Shown one piece after another: positions 56,661 through 64,000 of a DNA stretch of 64,000 bases (the first letter of the stretch is position 1; each line of letters starts with the position of its first letter). The position numbers and the translations under genes are program-made. Under the pieces are notes generated by a model. It saw only the letters and a program-made list of their open reading frames with translations, made no database searches and was not told where the DNA came from. This stretch comes from Calothrix sp. C42_A2020_038 (GTDB lineage Bacteria; Cyanobacteriota; Cyanobacteriia; Cyanobacteriales; Nostocaceae): positions 124,001-188,000 of the forward strand of contig JACYLQ010000045.1 in the NCBI GenBank assembly GCA_015272395.1. The letters are read 5' to 3'.

Positions 56661-57002
56661 TTGAAAAAACTATTACTTGTAGTATTATCCTTCTTGTTAC
56701 TGGTATTTAGTATTACTCAACCTGTATATGCTACGGTTACTGCTAGTGGAACTGCAAACCAAATATTTGAAGCAAATTGTGCAGGTTGTCATATTAATGG
56801 TAGTAATATAGTACGGCGCAATAAAAACTTGTTTAAAAAAGCCCTCAAAAGAAATAGTATGGATTCAATCGAGGCGATTAGTGATATAGTTACAAATGGT
56901 AAAAATAATATGCCTGCATACAAAGATCGATTAGCTCCACAACAGATTCACGATGTGGCTGCATACGTATTACAACAAGCCGAAAATAACTGGCGCCGAT
57001 AA
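56661..57002 (+). CDS. petJ: Cytochrome c6-like electron carrier
   Basis: 113 residues starting at TTG with GGAG eight bases upstream. Signal peptide 1-24 (cleaved after VYA) sends it to the lumen or periplasm. Haem c is bound by CAGCH (C40, C43, H44), with M84 as the second axial ligand (KNNMPAY). Typical c6 carries electrons from cytochrome b6f to photosystem I or oxidase. The residue usually Gln in the YQVTNGK segment is Ile here (DIVTNGK, I76), as in the c6B/c6C group, which suggests a lower redox potential. The aldo/keto reductase gene follows after 36 bases. Confidence 0.88.
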   Translation: MKKLLLVVLSFLLLVFSITQPVYATVTASGTANQIFEANCAGCHINGSNIVRRNKNLFKKALKRNSMDSIEAISDIVTNGKNNMPAYKDRLAPQQIHDVAAYVLQQAENNWRR

Positions 57003-57038
57003 ACTGATTTCACGAAAATAGATAATCGATAATCTAAA

Positions 57039-58058
57039 ATGACTCTTCCTGCATCTAGCCGTCTTCAATTTACCCCTGATTTAAATATTTGCCGCATTCT
57101 TAATGGTATGTGGCAGGTCTCCGGTGGACATGGGCGTATCAACCAAAAAAATGCTGTTGATATGATGTTTCAATATGTTGACGCTGGTTTTACAACTTGG
57201 GATTTAGCTGACCATTATGGCCCTGCTGAAGACTTAATTGGCGAATTCAGGCGCCAGTTAGTTTCGATAAGGGGTGAGCAAGCTTTATCTAATATTCAAG
57301 CTTTTACAAAATGGGTACCACGTCCAGGTAAAATGACTCGCAAAATTGTTGAAGATAATATCAATATTTCACTGCGACGCATGGATACACCATGTTTAGA
57401 TTTGATGCAGTTTCACTGGTGGGAATACCGCGATAGTAATTACCTTGATGCTCTCAAATACATGGCAGAATTACAATCTGAGGGCAAAATTAAACACTTA
57501 GCTTTGACTAATTTTGATACTGAGCATCTACAGATAATCATAGAAGCTGGTATTAAAATAGTATCTAATCAAGTGCAGTTTTCTATAGTTGACCGTCGTC
57601 CTGAAGTAAATATGGCAAACTTCTGCCAAAAGCATGATATTAAGCTACTTACTTACGGTACATTATGCGGTGGGTTACTATCCGAAAAATATGTAGGAAA
57701 ACCTGAACCGCGCGGTTTTGATCTAGCAACAGTTAGTTTGCGTAAGTACAAAAATATGATTGATGCTTGGGGTGGTTGGAAATTGTTCCAAGATTTACTT
57801 TCCACTTTAAAGCAAGTCGCTGACAAACATGACTGTAGTATCTCTAATCTTGCACTACGCTACATATTGGATAAACCTGCTGTTGGTGGGGTGATTGTCG
57901 GCGCCCGTTTAAGTATATCAGAACACTTAGAAGATAATGCAAAAGCTTTTAATTGCACGTTAGATAATGATGACTTGCAACAAATTGAGGCAATATCACA
58001 GAAAGCGAACGACTTATACCAGATTATAGGCGACTGTGGAGACGAGTACCGCAATTAG
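57039..58058 (+). CDS. Aldo/keto reductase
   Basis: 339 residues with the TIM-barrel AKR pattern: the catalytic Asp/Tyr pair in TWDLADHYGPAEDLIGEF, Lys in AFTKWVPR, and the His position in LMQFHWWEY. ALTNFDTEHL, SNQVQFSIVDRRPE and the NADP-binding GGVIVGARLSISEHLEDN end complete it. Substrate unknown. Close spacing to the cytochrome gene suggests shared transcription, though a functional link is unproven. Confidence 0.9.
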   Translation: MTLPASSRLQFTPDLNICRILNGMWQVSGGHGRINQKNAVDMMFQYVDAGFTTWDLADHYGPAEDLIGEFRRQLVSIRGEQALSNIQAFTKWVPRPGKMTRKIVEDNINISLRRMDTPCLDLMQFHWWEYRDSNYLDALKYMAELQSEGKIKHLALTNFDTEHLQIIIEAGIKIVSNQVQFSIVDRRPEVNMANFCQKHDIKLLTYGTLCGGLLSEKYVGKPEPRGFDLATVSLRKYKNMIDAWGGWKLFQDLLSTLKQVADKHDCSISNLALRYILDKPAVGGVIVGARLSISEHLEDNAKAFNCTLDNDDLQQIEAISQKANDLYQIIGDCGDEYRN

Positions 58059-58880
58059 TTACAAAAAAACCATAGGATGTTAAGATTTTTTTGGGTTGCG
58101 CTACGCTTTACTCAGACTACTGGTTCATGTTAAAAGTTTTGGTGGTATAAAAAATATCTTGTGGTTCAGCCAGGGACGTCTGTTCCACAACACCCTAAAA
58201 ATAATGACACAGACCACTACATCTACATTATAGTAGTTTTTAGGTTGCGCTCTTGTACATAGATTCAAATTAAACTGTTGTGGAGTGGGCATCCTTACCT
58301 GCTCAATTGTATTTAACCAACTTGAAATTTGCTGTAGTTTTTATTTTCAGCCTTAACTAAACTGTGTTGTGTTAAAGTCTCAGCTTTTATTAATTACACT
58401 TTACTACTGAACTGTTTTTATACTTAATATACGTATACGTGTATTTATAAACTTTATAAAGTCGAATATGATACTTAGACGTGTATACAGTTATTATAAG
58501 TGTATTTGCTTAGAATCTATCTAAGGTAGAAGCTTTTACGGAGAATGGTTTCCAGCTTTTTTAGAGATTTACAATTGTAATTATAGTTAGCTTAAATACA
58601 TGCTAACCGCTGAATTATTACACTCAAGCCATTGTAAAGATTTTACGAATTTATTATTTGTTAATTACAAAATAAAAAATATTCATTATGCTAAATCTAA
58701 ATCAAGTTGCAATTTCAGCTACATAATAGTGCTATGGGTACAGCACTTCAGTGGGTAATCGTGATTCATCGAAACTTATTTAAAACAAGTGTTTCAGAAT
58801 CATGATACATAGATTTTTGTAGTTGTATCTACCAGTAAGTGCTTTATTGACAGATGTATATTTTGGATTTGTGCATGTGA
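58059..58880. other. Long intergenic region with repeat debris
   Basis: 822 bases before the exopolysaccharide cluster. The first 270 bases hold degraded repeats: GGGTTGCGCTACGCTTTAC (58095-58113), like that near 15850, and a GTGGTTCAGCCAGGGACGTCTGTTCCACAAC segment (58162-58192, quoted in parts) like the inside of the MITE-like elements. The rest is very AT-rich with ACGTATACGT palindromic motifs near 58432. No gene. Confidence 0.45.
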
Positions 58881-58886
58881 GTGATT

Positions 58887-61109
58887 ATGGAATCTTTACC
58901 AACCTTTGAAGAGGTAGATTTTCAAAAATACTTACAGGTATTGCAGCGACGCTGGTTGCCTTTAGTGGGAATACTTGGAGTATGTACTAGTAGTGGAACT
59001 TTGTATGCGTTATCCCTAAAACCTTCTTATAAGGCAGAAGGAAGTCTGATGATTAAGTCAAATCGCACTTCCTCCCTAACTGGATTGACTCAAGATTTGG
59101 GAAGATTAGAAGCTTTGGGTCAGAATGATAACCCTCTGGAAACTCAGGTGAAAGTTGTTACCTCGAATCCAGTCATTCAAGAAACAATTCGTTCGCTTCA
59201 ACTGGAAGATGGTACGGGTCAACCAATGGCAATTCCAGAATTTTCCTCCAAATTAAAGGTGGAAGGCCTCAAAGGTAGTGATGTTATTCAAATTTCTTAT
59301 AAAGATAATGATCCTAAAATTGCTGCAAAAGTTGTCAATAAACTTATTGATACCTATATCAAATTGAATGTAGACGCTAATCGGAATGAGGCAACAAGCG
59401 CTAAAGCCTTTATAGTACAGCAACTTCCTGTATCTGAGGAGAAAGTTAGAAAAGCGGAATTTAACCTACGAGTATTTAAAGAAAAAAACCAAGTTGTTGT
59501 ACTTCAACAAGAAGCTGCTGCTGCTGTAGATAAGATGTCCAAGTTGGAAGAGCAAATATCTCAAGCTCAAGCTCAACTTGTTGATGTTGAAGGTCGTTTG
59601 AAAGAGTTAAACAATCAAACTCAGATCAATTCACCCCAAGCTGTTATTGCTTCTGATTTGAGCCAAACACCTGGTATTCAGAAAGTACTAGGGCAACTTC
59701 AAGAACTAGAAGCTCAATTAGAGCTTGAGCGTACACGCTTTAAATCGAGTCATCCTGCCATTGTTACCTTGGAGGAAAAAGTTGCTACTCTCAGAAACTT
59801 ACTTCGACAGCGAACCCAAGAAGTAGCTGGTGGTCAACAGATAGCTCAGGAAAACTTGCAGATAGGTCAACTACGACAAAGTCTGATTGCAGATATTGCT
59901 CGTAATCAAGCACAGCGTATTGGTCTCAAAAATCAAATAGCTATCCTCACTCAACAGTGGAGGTTTTATAAAGCGCAAGCACAGTCTTTACCAAGACTTG
60001 AACAGATGCAGAGAGATTTAGAGCGAAATCTCAAAGCTGCTCAAACAACCTATGAAACGCTGTTGACAAAAGTTCAGGAAATTAGTGTTGCAGAGAACCA
60101 AAAGATTGCCAATGCTCGTGTCATCTCGTATGCTCTGGTACCTGGTAAACCAGAAGGTCCTCGCAAAACTATATTTGTGATTGCTGGAGGCGCCCTTGGT
60201 CTTTTCTTAGGCGTAATTGCAGCTTTTGGCTTAGATTTGGTAGATCGCTCGGTGAAAACAGTCAAAGAAGCTAAAGAAGTTATGAAATACACTCTTTTGG
60301 GTGTAATTCCAGCTATCGGTAAGAATAATCATTCTGTGACTGGTGGTGTAGACCGCAATATTCCAAAAATTATTGGTAGAGATGTAGCTCACTATCCTCT
60401 GGGTGATGCATACCAAATACTGCAAGCTAACTTAAAGTTCCTTTGTTCTGATAAACCGCTCAAAAGTATTGTAGTTACAAGTGCTGTTGCCAAAGAAGGT
60501 AAGTCTGAAGTTGCTGCGAATTTAGCTGTGGCGATGGCTCAAATTGGGCGCCGTGTATTGTTGGTAGATGGAGACATGCGTCAACCCATTCAGCATCATG
60601 TTTGGAATCTAACAAACGCTGTCGGATTAACCAATGTTATAGTAGACCAGGTTGCTTTAGAATCAGCAGTGCAAGAAGTATTGCCAAACTTAGATGTCCT
60701 ATCCTGTGGAGTTTTGCCTCCTAACCCAATGGCACTACTAGATTCTCAACGCATGGCATCATTGGTGGAGAGTTTTCATGAAAAATATGATTGCGTAATT
60801 TTTGATACTCCTGCAATCTCAGGAACTGCTGATGCTGCTGTTTTGAGTCAGTTAGCTGACGGGATGTTACTAGTGGTTCGTCCTGGGGTCGTTGATTTGG
60901 ATAGCGCGAATGCAACCAAAGAGTTTTTAACTCAGTCAGGTCAGAAGGTTTTGGGTATAGTCATTAATGGTGTCAACGTTAAGAAAGAACCCGATAGTTA
61001 CTTCTATTACACAAAAGCCCGACAAATTGAGCAGGTTTCAATATCCAGTAATTTGAAAAAAATGCCTCACAAACCATTACCGTCGCCTCCTATAAATGAG
61101 AAATATTAG
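58887..61109 (+). CDS. Wzc-like polysaccharide tyrosine autokinase
   Basis: 740 residues. An N-terminal Wzz chain-length domain (span near 28-46) is followed by a long periplasmic coiled coil, a GNVR-like region and a second span near 430-450 (IFVIAGGALGLFLGVIAAFGL). The cytoplasmic BY-kinase has Walker A SAVAKEGKSEVAAN, Walker A' LLVDGDMRQP and Walker B CVIFDTPA. A small tyrosine cluster (SYFYY) near the C-terminus is the likely autophosphorylation site. It controls export and length of exopolysaccharide and heads the cluster that continues past the window. ATG 58887 is preferred; GTG 58881 adds two residues. Confidence 0.92.
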   Translation: MESLPTFEEVDFQKYLQVLQRRWLPLVGILGVCTSSGTLYALSLKPSYKAEGSLMIKSNRTSSLTGLTQDLGRLEALGQNDNPLETQVKVVTSNPVIQETIRSLQLEDGTGQPMAIPEFSSKLKVEGLKGSDVIQISYKDNDPKIAAKVVNKLIDTYIKLNVDANRNEATSAKAFIVQQLPVSEEKVRKAEFNLRVFKEKNQVVVLQQEAAAAVDKMSKLEEQISQAQAQLVDVEGRLKELNNQTQINSPQAVIASDLSQTPGIQKVLGQLQELEAQLELERTRFKSSHPAIVTLEEKVATLRNLLRQRTQEVAGGQQIAQENLQIGQLRQSLIADIARNQAQRIGLKNQIAILTQQWRFYKAQAQSLPRLEQMQRDLERNLKAAQTTYETLLTKVQEISVAENQKIANARVISYALVPGKPEGPRKTIFVIAGGALGLFLGVIAAFGLDLVDRSVKTVKEAKEVMKYTLLGVIPAIGKNNHSVTGGVDRNIPKIIGRDVAHYPLGDAYQILQANLKFLCSDKPLKSIVVTSAVAKEGKSEVAANLAVAMAQIGRRVLLVDGDMRQPIQHHVWNLTNAVGLTNVIVDQVALESAVQEVLPNLDVLSCGVLPPNPMALLDSQRMASLVESFHEKYDCVIFDTPAISGTADAAVLSQLADGMLLVVRPGVVDLDSANATKEFLTQSGQKVLGIVINGVNVKKEPDSYFYYTKARQIEQVSISSNLKKMPHKPLPSPPINEKY

Positions 61110-61324
61110 CACTGTATTTTTGTATTTGGTTTCTCTTTCATTAAGTATATTTGGGCTTTACAAGCAACTGCTCATATTACCTTTTGGTGAATAAGAAAAT
61201 CAAGCCTCTTACAGATAAAATTATAGAATTTTTTATTTTTATTTAGAGGCTTAAATATGGTTTCTTATTTACCTAAAAAATTAAACGTAAATAAAAACAT
61301 ATTAAAAACTCTGGAGTATTAGTT

Positions 61325-62278
61325 ATGAAAACATCTTGTCTAATTAGTAATTACAACTATGAAAAATATTTAGAAGATGCTATCTTAAGCGCTATCAATC
61401 AAACAGTTAAGTTTGATGAAATTATTATTGTTGACGATGCCTCGACTGATAGTTCTCCTCAAATCATCACTCAATTCGCTCCTGAAGTAAATATTAAATA
61501 TATCTTGAAAGAAAAAAATCAAGGTCAACTTGGATGTTTTAATGAAGCTTTCAATATTACAACTGGTGACATTATATTTTTTTTAGATGCTGATGATACT
61601 TATGACAATAAATATTTGGAAGAAGCTCTGATTTTTTATCAGAGACATGTCGAATGTGACTTTATGTTTTGTGCCTATGAAAAATTTGGAGCTTCTTCAG
61701 GAATATTTAAAGTTTATGATCAAGATTTAGATTTTGGTTACTCGATAATTAAAACTTTATGTACTGGTGAATGGATTGGGTCTATAACTTCAACATTATC
61801 GATGCGTAGAAACATACTTTCTAAAATTTTGCCAATACCATATATTGAAGATTGGCGTGTTCGAGCTGATGATTGTTTGGTATGGGGCGCCTCTTTAGTA
61901 GGAGCAAAAAAATTTTATCTATCTAAACCTTTGGTAAAATATCGTATTCATCAAAACAATAATTATCATAATAGCAAAAGCAAAGTTCTTGACATAGATA
62001 TTAACCATGAATATAAGAGATTTTGTAAACGTAATTCTTTGTTCAATTATATTTGTCAAAAAAACAGTATTGAATTACCTTTGTTGTTCACTTATACAAC
62101 TTTACACGAACTGAAAACTATTCCAAATCCGGAATACAAAGATTTTAGCTTGTATCTTAAAATCATATTCCTATTCGAGCAGAATCTTTATTGGAAAATC
62201 AAAGGTATTATTCAATTATTTAGCTATCTCTTCAAAATGGTGATAATGGGAAAAATTAAACTAACATTACCAACTTAA
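61325..62278 (+). CDS. Glycosyltransferase family 2
   Basis: 317 residues with a GT-A fold. SCLISNYNYEKYLEDAILSAI, the IIIVDDASTDSS nucleotide-sugar motif, NQGQLGCFNEAF and the DxD motif in FFLDADDTYD are clear. The C-terminal third is hydrophobic and aromatic-rich and may sit on the membrane. It adds a sugar in exopolysaccharide assembly; donor and acceptor are unknown. Codon use is more AT-rich than in the preceding kinase, as is usual for glycosyltransferases in such clusters. Confidence 0.9.
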   Translation: MKTSCLISNYNYEKYLEDAILSAINQTVKFDEIIIVDDASTDSSPQIITQFAPEVNIKYILKEKNQGQLGCFNEAFNITTGDIIFFLDADDTYDNKYLEEALIFYQRHVECDFMFCAYEKFGASSGIFKVYDQDLDFGYSIIKTLCTGEWIGSITSTLSMRRNILSKILPIPYIEDWRVRADDCLVWGASLVGAKKFYLSKPLVKYRIHQNNNYHNSKSKVLDIDINHEYKRFCKRNSLFNYICQKNSIELPLLFTYTTLHELKTIPNPEYKDFSLYLKIIFLFEQNLYWKIKGIIQLFSYLFKMVIMGKIKLTLPT

Positions 62279-62373
62279 GCATACAAGTAATTTTTTTGTG
62301 TATTGGTAACGTTTTATCGTTAAATAAAGCTAAAGATAACTAAATATGGATAAACAAGGTAAATGCTAAGTCA

Positions 62374-63687
62374 ATGAAAATTCAAAACTTGTCACGATTT
62401 AAATCTCATTCTAAGCTACGTGCAGCAATTGCCAATACTGGTTGGTTATTTGGTGATCGCATTCTGCGTATGGGTACAAGCTTAATTGTGGGAGTATGGG
62501 TTGCACGCTATTTAGGAGTCGAACAGTATGGTCTTTTTAACTATGCTTCAGCTTTCGTAGCTTTATTTACTCCTGTTTTCACTCTAGGTTTGGATGATGT
62601 AGTAGTTCGCTATCTTGTACGTGAGTCATCAGATAAGCAAGAAATTTTAGGAACTACTTTTTGGCTAAAAATTCTAGGTGGGATTGTCTCAGTGTTATTA
62701 GCAGTGGGTTGTATGCTGCTGTCAGGTGAGAGTGAAACTTTAAAAATATGGCTAATCTTTATTTTAGCAATAGGTGGAATTTTTAGGGCTAGTGACACGG
62801 TGGAATTGTGGTTTCAATCACAAGTAAAGTCAAAGTATACTGTAGTTGCTAAAAATGTAGCATATATACTAAATACTTTAATTAAAATTGCCCTTATTTT
62901 AACCAAGGCGCCGCTTTTAGCTTTTGCTTGGGCTACATTAGCAGAATTTGCTATGAGTGCAATTGGTCTAGCAATAGTTTACCAGACTAAAGCGTCTTCA
63001 TTTCGCTTCTGGAACTGGAACTCTGATACAGCTAAGAGTCTTTTAAAGGAGAGTTTACCTTTGATTTTTTCGGGGTTTGCTATCCTAATTTTTATGAAAA
63101 TCGACCAAATCATGTTGGGTCAAATGCTAAACAATGTGCAAGTTGGCATTTACTCTGCTGCTGTGAGAATTTCTGAGGTTTGGTATTTTATTCCAACAAC
63201 TGTTGTTGCTTCAGCTACTCCTTCTATATATGCAGCGAAGGAAAAATCGGAAAGTCATTATTATAAGCGAATAGGACAGCTACTCCGGTTGATGGCTGGT
63301 ATATCAATTGTAATCTCTGTGCCAATGACTTTTTTGTCAGGAAATATTATTACGGTGATGTTTGGAAGTAAATATGCAGAAGCTGGAGCAATACTAGCAG
63401 TTCATATCTGGACTTCATTGTTCGTGTTTATGGGTGTTGCAACCTCTCCTTGGTTTATTGCTGAAGGATTGAACAATATTTCTTTGAGAAAAACCGTACT
63501 AGGAGCTGTTTTAAATGTCATTCTTAACTACTTCCTAATTCCTAAATATGCAGGGCTTGGCGCCGCTATTGCCACAATCGCCTCTCAAGCAGTTGCAGCT
63601 TTTGTAAGTAATGCATTTGATCAAAGAACACAAAAACTATTTAGGATTCAGGTGCAGTCGATTCTTCCTTTTCCGATAAATTTCTAG
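62374..63687 (+). CDS. Wzx-type polysaccharide flippase
   Basis: 437 residues with about 12 membrane spans and the polysaccharide-export layout of the MOP superfamily. Visible motifs: NTGWLFGDRILRMGTSLIVGVWVARYLG at the start, FKIDQIMLGQML-like FMKIDQIMLGQM in the middle, and ILNYFLIPKYAGLGAAIATIASQ near the end. It flips lipid-linked sugar units across the membrane. Lies between two glycosyltransferases in the same direction. Confidence 0.92.
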   Translation: MKIQNLSRFKSHSKLRAAIANTGWLFGDRILRMGTSLIVGVWVARYLGVEQYGLFNYASAFVALFTPVFTLGLDDVVVRYLVRESSDKQEILGTTFWLKILGGIVSVLLAVGCMLLSGESETLKIWLIFILAIGGIFRASDTVELWFQSQVKSKYTVVAKNVAYILNTLIKIALILTKAPLLAFAWATLAEFAMSAIGLAIVYQTKASSFRFWNWNSDTAKSLLKESLPLIFSGFAILIFMKIDQIMLGQMLNNVQVGIYSAAVRISEVWYFIPTTVVASATPSIYAAKEKSESHYYKRIGQLLRLMAGISIVISVPMTFLSGNIITVMFGSKYAEAGAILAVHIWTSLFVFMGVATSPWFIAEGLNNISLRKTVLGAVLNVILNYFLIPKYAGLGAAIATIASQAVAAFVSNAFDQRTQKLFRIQVQSILPFPINF

Positions 63688-63731
63688 CTAATAACAATAA
63701 ATTTAGTCATTAAAATTCGAGTAGATTAACT

Positions 63732-64000
63732 ATGAATACAGCAATTACTTTTATTATTTTTAAGCGTCCCGATACTACACAAAAAGTGTTTGAAGCAATT
63801 CGTAAAGCCAAACCTAAAAAGCTTTTTGTCGTTGCAGATGGGCCTCGTTTTGACCGCGATGGTGAAACTCAAAAGTGTGAAGCGACTCGTGCGATTATTG
63901 AAACAGTTGATTGGGACTGCGAAGTTATTAAAAATTACTCTGATATCAATTTGGGGTGTGCTAAACGAGTTTCTAGTGGTATAAATTGGGTTTTTGACCA
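63732..64000 (+). CDS. Glycosyltransferase-like protein, cut by window end (partial)
   Basis: The frame is open from ATG 63732 to the last base, about 89 residues. It begins MNTAITFIIFKRPDTTQKVF, has KKLFVVADGPR and ends with NYSDINLGCAKRVSSGINW. This matches the N-terminus of HlpA-like/GT2-like nucleotide-sugar transferases found in polysaccharide clusters. The 3' part is outside the window. Confidence 0.8.
   Translation, partial: MNTAITFIIFKRPDTTQKVFEAIRKAKPKKLFVVADGPRFDRDGETQKCEATRAIIETVDWDCEVIKNYSDINLGCAKRVSSGINWVFD

Overview
The window is chromosomal DNA of a cyanobacterium, most likely a filamentous one of the Nostocales (Calothrix/Rivularia/Scytonema/Nostoc type). Evidence: light-dependent protochlorophyllide reductase (24311-25279), a cytochrome c6-like protein (56661-57002), the cyanobacterial division protein Ftn2/ZipN (6953-9238), a PATAN-REC response regulator (301-1278), a CalvinA-type class II aldolase (2618-3697) and, most telling, a dnaE gene that starts with the C-terminal half of the split DnaE intein (16158-17504). 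The DNA is AT-rich, but the palindrome GGCGCC recurs about once per kilobase, while the usual cyanobacterial HIP1 octamer (GCGATCGC) was not seen.

Layout. 1-9.2 kb: response regulator, polysaccharide deacetylase, fructose-bisphosphate aldolase, tRNA-Lys, aldose epimerase, pyruvate dehydrogenase E1 alpha, Ftn2. 9.3-15.6 kb: AEC transporter, a divergent pair of peptidoglycan-binding proteins with hydrolase-like catalytic motifs, a DUF4912 protein and a PD-(D/E)XK-like protein. 15.6-25.3 kb: two short inverted-repeat elements flanking dnaE-C, then gatA, two RodZ-type HTH membrane proteins around an alpha/beta hydrolase, a tRNA-dihydrouridine synthase and por. 25.8-31.2 kb is an accessory stretch: pentapeptide protein, DUF4870 protein, an overlapping three-gene unit (GNAT, M50-like/GNAT fusion, ThuA-like protein) and two unrecognised minus-strand genes. 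31.3-46 kb: lysS, WD40 protein, HtrA protease, InrS-like nickel sensor, menH, lambda-lysozyme-like protein, YebC, sugar-binding lipoprotein, Uma2 nuclease with a heptad-repeat tail, typA, prs. 46.9-58 kb: Ser/Thr kinase, bioD, M20 amidohydrolase, a 19-residue-repeat protein, uvrB behind a LexA-like box, small membrane proteins, a coiled-coil protein, cytochrome c6 and an aldo/keto reductase. 58.9-64 kb starts an exopolysaccharide cluster: Wzc-like tyrosine kinase, two glycosyltransferases (the last cut by the window end) and a Wzx-type flippase.

Most genes are single units with their own leaders and hairpins; clear co-transcription is limited to 27120-29603 (overlapping frames), 36670-37955, 48779-50729 and 58887-64000. 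Intergenic DNA carries several families of inverted repeats typical of multicellular cyanobacteria. No CRISPR array, rRNA, complete insertion sequence or prophage was seen. The items best worth follow-up are the GGCGCC bias, the divergent cell-wall-enzyme pair, the M50-GNAT fusion unit, the five-fold 19-residue repeat protein and the small AGGGACTTCCA-ended elements.
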